The notes under the pieces were generated by a model. It saw only the letters and a program-made list of their open reading frames with translations. It had not been told where the DNA came from and searched no databases. A stretch of 64,000 nucleotides of DNA from Spiro-02 sp964465155 (GTDB lineage Bacteria > Spirochaetota > Spirochaetia > Sphaerochaetales > Sphaerochaetaceae): the NCBI GenBank assembly GCA_964465155.1, contig CAYXIH010000001.1, forward strand, positions 1 through 64,000, written 5' to 3'. Shown in pieces: positions 1 to 7,441 of the stretch (positions within the stretch are counted from its first letter, which is position 1; every line of letters begins with the position of its first letter). The position numbers and the translations under genes are program-made.

Positions 1-1121
1 TGGGCAGCGGGACCGATCCTGTGGAAGGGGCTGCGATAGCCAGGGCCGTGATGGAATACAGTGTACAGCATGCACGCCTTACGTTGGTGACCAGCCACCA
101 CGGTGTGCTCAAGCAGTACGCATATGCCTCTGAAAACGTGCTCAACGCTTCAATGGAATTTGATGAACGGACCCATGCCCCTACGTTCCATGTGATCAGC
201 GGGGTGCCCGGTGAGAGCCATGCCGTTGATACGGCAAAGCGGATGCATCTTCCCGAATCTGTCATACGCGCAGCCCAAGGGTATCTTGGCGATGAGAGCG
301 TGCAGATCTCGGTAATCATCAAGGGGCTTGAGCAGCGGAGGATTGAAGCCGAGGAACGTGAGCAGCAATTGCAGCAGCGGTACATGGATCTCCAGAAGCA
401 GGTGAAGGAAGTGGAGCTCAAGCGGCTGAAGGTCGACCAGCAGGAGAATCTGGTCCGCAAGGAACAGCTGGGTGACCTGCGCTCGTTCATCTCCCAAAAG
501 AGGAGCGAGCTGGAGAACCTGGTTGCAGACCTCCGCCAGGGGGAGATCACCCGCGAGAAGACCAAGAAAGTACAGGCGTTCATCTCCTCGATGCAGGAGA
601 AGGAGGCCGAGGCCGCCCGCCGTCAGGATGAGAAAGAGCAGATAGTCGCACGCGCCGAACTTGCCAAGGTGGGGAAGATTGTCTTTGCCCCGAACATGGA
701 TGTGCTGTGCGGCAACTCCAAGCGTGAGGGCCGGATTCTCCGAGCCGATGGAAAGGGGAAGTGGATCGTCGCCATCGGGCCGATGAAGTTCTCACTCAAG
801 GAGAGCGAACTCTCCCTTCCCAAGCGGGGACAGGAGTCCCAGCGGGTTTCAGTGTCCTACCAGAGCTCGGCACCCCGTCCCAAGTTGACGCTCGATGTGC
901 GGGGTATGAACCTGGAGCAGGCACTGCAGGAGGTCGCCGTGCAGGTGGAAGCCTGCATTGTCCACGACATTGGCTCTTTCTCGATCATCCATGGGTATGG
1001 TGATGGGATCCTCTCCCGTGGGATTTGCCAATACCTGGATTCGTTGCCTGCTGTCACAGGACGGCACTTTGCCCTCCCCGAAGATGGTGGAATGGGAAAA
1101 ACCTACGTAGATCTCACATAA
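1..1121 (+). CDS. mutS2: MutS2 endonuclease, C-terminal part (5' end outside window)
   Basis: The reading frame is open from the left edge, so this is the 3' part of a longer gene (codons from base 3). The first residues read GSGTDPVEGAA, the Walker B / signature region of the MutS ATPase, followed by TSHHGVLKQYA. A long charged coiled coil follows (about residues 100-215 of the visible part). The end is a Smr domain with LDVRGMNLEQA and HGYGDGILSRGI, matching the LDxRG and HGxGxG motifs of Smr nucleases. In the family, MutS2 binds branched DNA or stalled, collided ribosomes and the Smr domain is the nuclease. The clamp and most of the ATPase lie upstream of the window. Nothing looks broken. 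Confidence 0.95.
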   Translation, partial: GSGTDPVEGAAIARAVMEYSVQHARLTLVTSHHGVLKQYAYASENVLNASMEFDERTHAPTFHVISGVPGESHAVDTAKRMHLPESVIRAAQGYLGDESVQISVIIKGLEQRRIEAEEREQQLQQRYMDLQKQVKEVELKRLKVDQQENLVRKEQLGDLRSFISQKRSELENLVADLRQGEITREKTKKVQAFISSMQEKEAEAARRQDEKEQIVARAELAKVGKIVFAPNMDVLCGNSKREGRILRADGKGKWIVAIGPMKFSLKESELSLPKRGQESQRVSVSYQSSAPRPKLTLDVRGMNLEQALQEVAVQVEACIVHDIGSFSIIHGYGDGILSRGICQYLDSLPAVTGRHFALPEDGGMGKTYVDLT

Positions 1122-1155
1122 CATTGCCAGTTTCTGTTGGCGCCATGGGATGTCC

Positions 1156-1188
1156 TTGACAATTTATAAATTTAGTAATTTACTAAAT
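1156..1188 (+). promoter_or_regulatory. Promoter with overlapping perfect palindrome
   Basis: TTGACA (1156-1161) is followed after 17 nt by TTTACT (1179-1184). The -10 lies inside a perfect inverted repeat, ATTTAGTAA-t-TTACTAAAT (1170-1188). The layout suggests a dimeric repressor covering the -10 of the 1208 gene. AGGAGGT at 1197-1203 is its ribosome binding site. Confidence 0.6.
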
Positions 1189-1207
1189 GAGTAAATAGGA
1201 GGTCCCA

Positions 1208-1711
1208 ATGGACGACCAAGAGATGCGTATCCCTACCACGCTGAAGCACAAGCCTGTGATAGTGGTGGAGAACTATGGGAATGTAGATGGAAAGAAGGCA
1301 TATCATTCGGATGCCGTCGGTCTGTCGATGGGCCTTGCCCAATGGAACGAACGGGATGTGCTGGACATCTCGGCGAAGGTGTGGCGGCACACCGGCAACA
1401 AATGGTCACGCCAGAGCGAGGAGCTGCCACTCAACCGAGTGCTGGACCTTGCCATCTTGGTCTGCAGGACCTGCAGGTATTTCCAAGATGCCTACCGGTA
1501 TGACGGGTACTATGACAAGGAGCATCCGGTTGTAGACAGGGTTGGCCTCCAAGGCGATGCCATGACTGTTGCGGTGGCAACGGACAACCCCATGATCGAT
1601 ACCGACATCAAGCTCTTTGCCGATGTGATCGGGCAAGAAGGGGAGATGCTTGGCGAACGTTTCTCCGTGTTGGCGTCATTGTTGGCCGACATGGGGTATG
1701 AGAAGCATTAG
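1208..1711 (+). CDS. Conserved protein of unknown function (DUF6530-like)
   Basis: A 167-residue soluble protein with no signal peptide or membrane segment. The ATG sits 4 nt after a strong AGGAGGT. It resembles a small conserved family I remember as DUF6530 (features such as KHKPVIVVENYG, VWRHTGNKWSRQSEELP and GLQGDAMTVAV); that assignment is from memory. No catalytic motif is obvious. It is a single-gene unit with its own promoter and an overlapping palindrome, and it converges with msrAB, whose stop lies 1 nt away. Function unknown. Confidence 0.75.
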   Translation: MDDQEMRIPTTLKHKPVIVVENYGNVDGKKAYHSDAVGLSMGLAQWNERDVLDISAKVWRHTGNKWSRQSEELPLNRVLDLAILVCRTCRYFQDAYRYDGYYDKEHPVVDRVGLQGDAMTVAVATDNPMIDTDIKLFADVIGQEGEMLGERFSVLASLLADMGYEKH

Positions 1712-1712
1712 G

Positions 1713-2375
1713 CTATTTACGGCGCAACAGGTATCCGTACCCAGCTTCCTGCATGTGGGAGGCTGGGATGAACTGGAGCGCCGCTCCGTTGATGCAATAC
1801 CGAAGGCCACCTTGGTCTTTGGGCCCATCCTCAAACACATGTCCCAGATGNNNNNNNNNNNNNNNNNNNNNNNNNNNNNNNNNNNNNNNNNNNNNNNNNN
1901 NNNNNNNNNNNNNNNNNNNNNNNNNNNNNNNNNNNNNNNNNNNNNNNNNNTGGTGGTATTCCTCGGCAGGGACATAGGAGCTCAGCATGCTAGCTTGTGT
2001 TGCAATTGGCCGATGCAGCCGCTTGTGCAGCTGTGACAGATACTCCTGTGCTATCTGCAAGGTCGCACCGTCGGTGCAGAAAATGCCTGAGCGGTATTGG
2101 TTGCCCCTGTCGTTTCCTTGCTGGTCAACCGATAGGGGGTCCACGACCATGAAGAAGGCATCCAGCAGCTTCTGCATGGTGAGGATGTCCGTCTCATAGG
2201 TGGCTTTGACGGTCTCGGCATACCCTGTGTTGCCCGTGCAGACTTGTTGGTAGGTGGGATTGGCTGTCGTGCCATTTGCATAGCCCACTTCCGTACTGAC
2301 GATTCCTGGGAGCAAGTCCAAGAATGCCTGGAGTCCCCAAAAGCACCCTCCTGCGAGATATAAGGTAGCAAGCAT
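1713..2375 (-). CDS. msrAB: Peptide-methionine sulfoxide reductase MsrA-MsrB fusion, interrupted by an assembly gap
   Basis: The first part is MsrA: GGCFWG carries the catalytic Cys, followed by EVGYANG, GNTGYAETV and PAEEYH near the domain end. The last part is the end of an MsrB domain: HLGHVFEDGPKDQGG and RYCINGAAL with the MsrB catalytic Cys. Between them lie 100 N. A full MsrB domain needs roughly 100 more residues before HLGHV than 34 N-codons allow, so the true gap is longer than drawn. The product repairs both S- and R-methionine sulfoxide. I chose ATG 2375, because the upstream TTG at 2393 overlaps the AGGAGG that serves as its ribosome binding site. Confidence 0.9.
   Translation of the reverse strand: MLATLYLAGGCFWGLQAFLDLLPGIVSTEVGYANGTTANPTYQQVCTGNTGYAETVKATYETDILTMQKLLDAFFMVVDPLSVDQQGNDRGNQYRSGIFCTDGATLQIAQEYLSQLHKRLHRPIATQASMLSSYVPAEEYHXXXXXXXXXXXXXXXXXXXXXXXXXXXXXXXXXXHLGHVFEDGPKDQGGLRYCINGAALQFIPASHMQEAGYGYLLRRK
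1851..1950. other. Assembly gap (100 N) inside msrAB
   Basis: Exactly 100 N, the usual placeholder for a scaffold gap of unknown size. The flanking protein domains imply a few hundred missing bases. Confidence 0.95.
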
Positions 2376-2443
2376 TGTCACCCTCCTGTTCAATCCAAAT
2401 GATATATCAACAGAGGTGTTGGGGACAATGGAAATGCTTCAGT

Positions 2444-2472
2444 TTGACAGGCACGCAGTCAAATGGTATTTT
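2444..2472 (+). promoter_or_regulatory. Candidate sigma-70 promoter of udp
   Basis: TTGACA (2444-2449), 17-nt spacer, TATTTT (2467-2472), about 37 nt before the udp start in the divergent msrAB-udp gap. Confidence 0.5.
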
Positions 2473-2508
2473 TACAGATACACATCCTACAAGGGATGAG
2501 GAGGAATT

Positions 2509-3288
2509 ATGTCCGATTATATGAACGGTACCGGTATCCAATACCATTTGCATATCAAGCCAGGCGACGTTGGCCGCTATGTGATTCTCCCCGGAGATCC
2601 CAAGCGTTGTGAGAAGATCGCATCATACTTTGACAATCCACAGTTCGTGGCCGATAGCCGCGAGTACGTGACCTATACCGGCTACCTTGATGGTGAGAAG
2701 GTGAGCGTCACCTCGACGGGCATCGGTGGCCCCTCTGCGTCGATTGCCATGGAGGAACTGTACAAGTGTGGTGCAGACACCTTCCTGCGCATGGGTACTT
2801 GCGGTGGTATCGCATTGGATGTGATGGGTGGAGATGTCGTCATCGCAACTGGTGCCGTTCGCATGGAGGGTACCTCCCGCGAATATGCCCCGATCGAATT
2901 CCCTGCAGTTGCGAACTATGATGTGGTGACTGCGATCAAGCAGGCTGCACAGCAGTTGGACAAACGGCATCACCTGGGCATCGTGCAGTGCAAGGACTCT
3001 TTCTATGGGCAGCATGATCCTTCGGTCATGCCAGTCTCGTATGAGCTGCAGAACAAGTGGGAGGCGTGGAAGCGCCTGGGTGTCCTTGCCTCGGAGATGG
3101 AGAGCGCTGCCTTGTTCGTGGTGGCCTCACGTCTGGGGGCTCGTTGTGGAAGCGAATTCTTTGTAGTCGGAAACCAAGAGCGTGAGGCGCTTGGGATGGA
3201 CAACCCCAAGTTCCACGATACGGAATCTGCCATAGAGGTTGCGGTGCAGGCACTTCGCAACCTCATTGCCTCAGACCGCGCCAGATAG
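2509..3288 (+). CDS. udp: Uridine phosphorylase
   Basis: 259 residues, close to the usual length of the PNP/UDP phosphorylase family. It shows the phosphate-binding GDPKR near residue 28, a GIGGPSASIAMEEL loop, MGTCGGI around residue 97 and the nucleoside-binding EMESAALF near residue 196. The enzyme cleaves uridine reversibly with phosphate to uracil and ribose-1-phosphate in the cytoplasm. The ATG follows AGGAG at a normal distance. It is monocistronic: its own promoter precedes it and a hairpin with a T-run follows. Other members of the family cleave purine nucleosides; the SASIAMEEL pattern favours uridine. Confidence 0.9.
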   Translation: MSDYMNGTGIQYHLHIKPGDVGRYVILPGDPKRCEKIASYFDNPQFVADSREYVTYTGYLDGEKVSVTSTGIGGPSASIAMEELYKCGADTFLRMGTCGGIALDVMGGDVVIATGAVRMEGTSREYAPIEFPAVANYDVVTAIKQAAQQLDKRHHLGIVQCKDSFYGQHDPSVMPVSYELQNKWEAWKRLGVLASEMESAALFVVASRLGARCGSEFFVVGNQEREALGMDNPKFHDTESAIEVAVQALRNLIASDRAR

Positions 3289-3840
3289 GGCACGGAACGA
3301 CCAAGGCCCCTCTGTGCTGCTGGCATGGGGGGCTATTTCTTTTTCTCCCCGTGATGGGCGTACCGGCGTGAGGATGTCATGCTCCGACCAACATGGAAAC
3401 ATGAGGTTCAAGAATGAGCGGGAGAGGGGACTGTCCATACTGCTTTTGGTAGAACGCCTCCTATCCTGCAGCCCGCTTCTATACGTGCCGTAGGGGAGCG
3501 TGCAAAGTTGCTCGTACGCCTGCTGCAGCTGCTGCAGGAACGCTGAAGGTGCGTGGGCCTGGCAATGGGTGACGTGGTAGGTGCGGTGCATCGTGGCACT
3601 CCTGCGCTGCAGTTCCTCCATGGTCTTGCGGACGAGCGTGCATGCGTGCTTGCCCCGCTTCAATGCGAAGAACAGCGTTGCCTCATGCTGGGCAAGGCAA
3701 TACTCGACAAGATATGCATCTGATTCTGCCAAGATGGTTCCGAGGCAATCGAGAAAGACATCCAATTCCCTTCTGCTCTTCAGTGGTGGTGTCCCTTCCG
3801 CCGACAGCAGCTTTGTAGCAATGATATTCATGTGTTCCAT
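3271..3840 (-). CDS. Hypothetical protein, possibly a degenerate RAYT/IS200-like relic
   Basis: 189 residues, not confidently recognised. The ATG at 3840 has AAGGGGA 6 nt upstream. A stretch around residues 27-60 (FLDCLGTIL..., then EYCLAQHEATLFF) is reminiscent of the region in REP-associated tyrosine transposases around YCLMPNHxHLL, but the His-x-His motif is not intact, so this is only a weak guess. The last 40 residues are low-complexity and run through the udp terminator and 18 nt into the udp end, so the true C-terminus may be a degraded frame. It lies 45 nt downstream of the GIY-YIG-like gene. Confidence 0.45.
   Translation of the reverse strand: MEHMNIIATKLLSAEGTPPLKSRRELDVFLDCLGTILAESDAYLVEYCLAQHEATLFFALKRGKHACTLVRKTMEELQRRSATMHRTYHVTHCQAHAPSAFLQQLQQAYEQLCTLPYGTYRSGLQDRRRSTKSSMDSPLSRSFLNLMFPCWSEHDILTPVRPSRGEKEIAPHASSTEGPWSFRALSGAV
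3303..3346 (+). terminator. Rho-independent terminator after udp
   Basis: GCCCC (3306-3310) pairs with GGGGC (3329-3333), with an inner TGC/GCA pair, followed by TATTTCTTTTTCT. The stem is interrupted, so moderate strength. Confidence 0.5.
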
Positions 3841-3845
3841 GGTGT

Positions 3846-3861
3846 TCCCCTTTGGAGGGGA
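3846..3861 (-). promoter_or_regulatory. Hairpin overlapping a ribosome binding site
   Basis: On the minus strand TCCCCT-CCAA-AGGGGA forms a perfect 6-bp stem whose 3' arm is the ribosome binding site of the gene starting at 3840. It could mask that site. Confidence 0.35.
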
Positions 3862-3885
3862 CAGGAACAGAAGCTCTGTTGCGAT

Positions 3886-4179
3886 TCAGTCGTAGAATTG
3901 AATTCCTTGCTCTGCCAACGAGTGGCGTGTCGTGCGGTAGAGGTTTTGCAGGTCGTCATCCGCTTGCAACGTTGCAATAGGATCTATCATGAACAGCTCC
4001 AGCCCAATGGATGCATAGTCATCCTGGAGGGCTGGACACTGGTGCATGCCAAGATCGAGGTCAAAGCGTTGTCTCACTGCATCGGATTCCATGTCAGAGG
4101 AGGATACCAGCAGGCACCGGTCTGTCGTGAGGTTCCTGATGCAGAGGATGCCTGCTTGGGGCTGGGAGATTGTATTCAT
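3886..4179 (-). CDS. Small GIY-YIG-nuclease-like protein
   Basis: About 97 residues from ATG 4179; an upstream TTG at 4215 lacks a ribosome binding site. The order GILCIRNL, then GMHQCPALQDDYASIGLELF, resembles small GIY-YIG-superfamily proteins (GIYxIxN, then a helix with a small residue and LQxDWxxYGxxxF). The second motif of the catalytic core (YIG) is replaced by LLV, so nuclease activity is doubtful. It is the first of two minus-strand genes. TATATC just upstream of the ATG may be a -10 giving a very short leader. Confidence 0.45.
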   Translation of the reverse strand: MNTISQPQAGILCIRNLTTDRCLLVSSSDMESDAVRQRFDLDLGMHQCPALQDDYASIGLELFMIDPIATLQADDDLQNLYRTTRHSLAEQGIQFYD

Positions 4180-4300
4180 GGCAGATATACTATCGTTCTG
4201 GTAGGGTGAGGTCAATGAATGTGGAGGTTTCTGGATTTGTGAGTTTTGTATTTATTTCCTGTCTTCAAGGAATAATGTCGAAGTTGGTGCAACAAACCGT

Positions 4301-4329
4301 TTGAAGCTTTCATCATTTCAGTGTATAGT
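4301..4329 (+). promoter_or_regulatory. Promoter of the V-ATPase operon
   Basis: TTGAAG (4301-4306), 17-nt spacer, TATAGT (4324-4329): a good sigma-70 match, 165 nt upstream of the atpE start. Confidence 0.55.
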
Positions 4330-4421
4330 ACATCTGGTCGTGAATCGTCCTTGGGTATATACATGCTCATGCGCTGAGATAGCGGTCATTTGATATATGT
4401 ATATGAGATATCATGTTGTTG

Positions 4422-4436
4422 GATATTTCAAATATC
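4422..4436. repeat. Perfect palindrome in the V-ATPase leader
   Basis: GATATTT-c-AAATATC, a 7-bp inverted repeat with a 1-nt centre, 58 nt before the atpE start. A second short palindrome GATATC lies at 4407-4412. It could be an operator or an RNA leader element. Confidence 0.4.
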
Positions 4437-4493
4437 GACTCCATGTATGCGGCATATACGTTTTTCTTTCATCTTCATAAGGTAGGAACGCAA

Positions 4494-5102
4494 ATGGAAC
4501 TACAGATTCAAGATTTGGTCGAGTCAATCAAGCGTGATGGCATTGACGAAGCATCGAAGAAGTCCGCTCAAATCATTGCGGATGCAAAAGATCAGGCTGC
4601 TGAAATAGTCGCGACGGCTAAGAAAGAAGCAACCAAGATTGTCGAAGATGCAAAGAAGGACATCGATGTCCGTGACCAGAGTGCCCGTGCGTCGTTGCAG
4701 CAGGCTGCCCGCGACGTGGAGCTTTCGCTGAAAAACGTCATATCCGCACAGATGGATAGGCTGTTGCAGAAGGCTGTCCATGATTCACTTGACTCGAAGC
4801 AGTTGGTCGACCTCATTGCAAAGGTTGTGACTTCCGACGGTTCCGATTCCTCCAAGAAGGCTATCGAGCTCTCCGAACCGCAATTCAAGTCCCTCGCTTC
4901 CAGCTTGCAGGCCAAGCTTGCAGCCGAGGTCAAGGCTGGTTTGGTGATCAGGCCCGTAGTCGGCGTCGACACCGGATTCAGGATCGCAGACAAGGATGGT
5001 TCTGGTTTCTATGACTTCAGTGCCGAGGAGATTGCCTCCATGATGGAGCCGTTCCTGAGCCCTGCGATTGCACAGCTCGTCTTTGTCCCGGCTTCCAAAT
5101 AA
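4494..5102 (+). CDS. atpE: V-type ATP synthase subunit E
   Basis: 202 residues. The N-terminal half (about residues 10-85) is a continuous Ala/Lys/Glu-rich helix, the E-subunit part of the peripheral stalk. The C-terminal half ends in a globular domain with VVGVDTGFRI and FYDFSAEEIASMM. It forms the stator with subunit I and holds A3B3 against rotation. ATG 4494 has GGTAGGA 6 nt upstream; the longer frame from 4413 has no ribosome binding site and an unlikely start of the protein. First gene of the operon; DUF2764 follows 11 nt later. Confidence 0.88.
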   Translation: MELQIQDLVESIKRDGIDEASKKSAQIIADAKDQAAEIVATAKKEATKIVEDAKKDIDVRDQSARASLQQAARDVELSLKNVISAQMDRLLQKAVHDSLDSKQLVDLIAKVVTSDGSDSSKKAIELSEPQFKSLASSLQAKLAAEVKAGLVIRPVVGVDTGFRIADKDGSGFYDFSAEEIASMMEPFLSPAIAQLVFVPASK

Positions 5103-5113
5103 GGAGTATCCCA

Positions 5114-5659
5114 GTGGCTTCCTATTATTATCTGGTGGCTTCGTTGCCGACCCTGCGGTATGACGCCGAAGCACCGATGAGCTTTGACCAATTCCTGCAG
5201 GCGTGCAAGGGCAATGTTGGACCACACCATATGGCCTTGCTGGAGGCAGCAACCCTCGCCGACACTGGCAAGCCGGTGCCCCACAACTCATTCCTGGCAG
5301 CATGGGTCTCGTACCGGACCATGGTAGCCAAGGAGCTGAGTGATCAGCGTGCGCGCAAGCTGGACATCGTTGGCGATCGATATCGGAACACCGGAGACAA
5401 GGAATATAGGATTATCGAGACCGTACGGTCGGCGCTCAATGCACCCGATCCCCTGCAGGGGGAGCTGATGCTCATGCGCTTGTATTGGGACTTCCTTGAT
5501 GAGCAGGCTGGGCTTCATACGTTCGACATGACGGCGTTGATGGCGTATGCAGTAAAGCTGCAAATCCTTGAAAGGCGTGGACGCTTCGCCCAGCAGGCAG
5601 GAAACACGGAGTTCAAGCACCTGTTCTCGAACCTGCAGAGTAAAATTCAGAGTATTTAG
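5114..5659 (+). CDS. DUF2764 protein of the V-ATPase operon
   Basis: 181 residues starting with GTG 5114 after GGAG. The N-terminus SYYYLVASLPTL is the hallmark of DUF2764. It occupies the place where spirochaete V-ATPase operons carry an unassigned gene between E and A. No C (d) subunit gene is present here, so it may be a divergent replacement for that subunit, the socket linking rotor and c-ring. That role is inference; the family has no activity I know of. Mostly helical, no membrane segments. Confidence 0.85.
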   Translation: MASYYYLVASLPTLRYDAEAPMSFDQFLQACKGNVGPHHMALLEAATLADTGKPVPHNSFLAAWVSYRTMVAKELSDQRARKLDIVGDRYRNTGDKEYRIIETVRSALNAPDPLQGELMLMRLYWDFLDEQAGLHTFDMTALMAYAVKLQILERRGRFAQQAGNTEFKHLFSNLQSKIQSI

Positions 5660-5671
5660 TGGAGAGTAGAT

Positions 5672-7429
5672 ATGGTAAATAAAACAGGACATGTAACCGG
5701 CGTCAACGGGAACATGGTAACGGTGGAGTTTGACGACGCCATCTCCAAGAACGAAGTAGGGTACATCCTCGTTGGCGATACCCGCCTCAAGAGTGAAGTC
5801 ATCCGCGTCAACGGCAACACTGCAAGCCTGCAGGTGTTCGAGATGACCAACGGCGTCGCCGTAGGTGACAAAGTAGAGTTTACCCAGGAGATGCTCAGCG
5901 TTGAACTGGGGCCTGGACTTCTTACGCAGATCTATGACGGACTTCAGAACCCACTTCCCGAGCTTGCGGCTCAGTGTGGCTTCTTCCTCCAGCGTGGCGT
6001 CTACCTCGACCCAATTCCCAACCAGGACTGGAAGTTCACACCGGTTGTCAAAGCCGGCGATGTCGTCCGTCCTGCCGATACCCTGGGAACAGTGCCCGAG
6101 GGGTTGTTCACCCACAAGATCATGGTGCCGTTCTCCTTTGCAGACGTACCTTGGACAGTTGTCTCGATCAAGGCCGAAGGGACATACAATGTCCGTGACG
6201 TCATTGCTGTCCTCAAGGACCCCAAGGGAAATGAGAAGCAGGTGACGATGGTGTTCTCCTGGCCTGTCAAGAAGGCTATCACGAACTATGAGGAGCGCAT
6301 GCGCCCCGATGAGACGATGGTTACCAAAGTCCGTATCATCGACACCTTCCTTCCCGTAGCCAAGGGTGGTACATATTGTGTGCCCGGACCCTTTGGCGCT
6401 GGCAAGACGGTCCTGCAGCACCTGACAAGCCGCAATGCAGCGGTCGACATCGTCATCATTGCAGCTTGTGGTGAACGCGCTGGCGAAGTCGTTGAAGTGC
6501 TCAAGGAGTTCCCCGAGCTGATCGACCCCCGTACCGGCAGGTCCCTGATGGAACGGACGATCATCATCTGCAACACATCTTCGATGCCCGTTGCAGCGCG
6601 TGAAGCTTCTGTATATACCGCAGTAACCATGGCTGAGTATTACCGCCAGATGGGCTTGGACGTCCTGCTTCTCGCAGACTCCACAAGCCGCTGGGCACAG
6701 GCCATGCGTGAGATGAGCGGACGCCTGGAAGAAATCCCGGGTGAAGAGGCATTCCCAGCCTACCTGGAAAGCCGTATCGCCGAATTCTATGAACGTGCTG
6801 GCAAAGTGCGCCTCAAAGGTGGAGCAGTTGGTTCGGTCACGATCGGAGGAACTGTCAGCCCCGCAGGCGGCAACTTCGAGGAACCGGTGACCCAGGCAAC
6901 TTTGAAGGTTGTAGGTGCATTCCATGGACTGTCGCGCGAACGCTCAGACGCCCGTAAGTATCCCGCAATCGACCCCATGGAGTCATGGTCCAAATACCAG
7001 GGGATCATCGATTCCGACAAGGTCGAATATGCCCGCGCCATCCTCTTCAGGAGTGCCGAGATCAACCAGATGATGAAGGTCGTCGGTGAAGAAGGAACTT
7101 CCGTCGAGGACTATGTGGTCTACCAAAAGGGTGAGTTGCTCGATAGCGTATACCTGCAGCAGAACTCCTTTGACCCAGTTGACTCATCGGTCGTACCCGA
7201 GCGCCAGCGCCACACGTTCGACCTGCTGTTCAGGATCCTTGGGGCAATCTACAACCTCGAGGACAAGAAAGCCGTCCGCCTGTTCTTCAATGAAGTACGC
7301 CAGAAGTTCCTTGACTGGAACAACGTGGAGCAGGCAGATGAACGCTTTGCCATGATCGAGAATGAATTGAACGAATTGTACCGCAGCAAGACCATCGGCT
7401 ATGACAAGGCCGCTGAGAAGCTCTTCTAA
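5672..7429 (+). CDS. atpA: V-type ATP synthase catalytic subunit A
   Basis: 585 residues, full family length. The order is a beta-barrel start (GHVTGVNGNMVTVEF), the bulge region typical of A subunits, Walker A GPFGAGKTVLQ near residue 235, ACGERAGEV, Walker B LLLADSTSRWAQA and a C-terminal helical domain. This is the ATP-hydrolysing subunit of the cytoplasmic A3B3 head. ATG 5672 follows GGAG, 12 nt after the DUF2764 stop. Confidence 0.97.
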   Translation: MVNKTGHVTGVNGNMVTVEFDDAISKNEVGYILVGDTRLKSEVIRVNGNTASLQVFEMTNGVAVGDKVEFTQEMLSVELGPGLLTQIYDGLQNPLPELAAQCGFFLQRGVYLDPIPNQDWKFTPVVKAGDVVRPADTLGTVPEGLFTHKIMVPFSFADVPWTVVSIKAEGTYNVRDVIAVLKDPKGNEKQVTMVFSWPVKKAITNYEERMRPDETMVTKVRIIDTFLPVAKGGTYCVPGPFGAGKTVLQHLTSRNAAVDIVIIAACGERAGEVVEVLKEFPELIDPRTGRSLMERTIIICNTSSMPVAAREASVYTAVTMAEYYRQMGLDVLLLADSTSRWAQAMREMSGRLEEIPGEEAFPAYLESRIAEFYERAGKVRLKGGAVGSVTIGGTVSPAGGNFEEPVTQATLKVVGAFHGLSRERSDARKYPAIDPMESWSKYQGIIDSDKVEYARAILFRSAEINQMMKVVGEEGTSVEDYVVYQKGELLDSVYLQQNSFDPVDSSVVPERQRHTFDLLFRILGAIYNLEDKKAVRLFFNEVRQKFLDWNNVEQADERFAMIENELNELYRSKTIGYDKAAEKLF

Positions 7430-7441
7430 GGTGGTGATGTG

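Larger units (their letters stand above)
4180..4493. other. AT-rich intergenic region before the V-ATPase operon
   Basis: This 314-nt stretch has no convincing gene. It holds a promoter candidate at 4301-4329 and a perfect palindrome at 4422-4436, leaving a leader of about 160 nt before the first V-ATPase gene. It is more AT-rich than the genes on either side. Confidence 0.6.

Noticed and set aside
5288..6925. 545-codon open frame antisense to atpA
   Set aside because: It mirrors the codon bias of atpA and has no family motif; the sense gene is certain.
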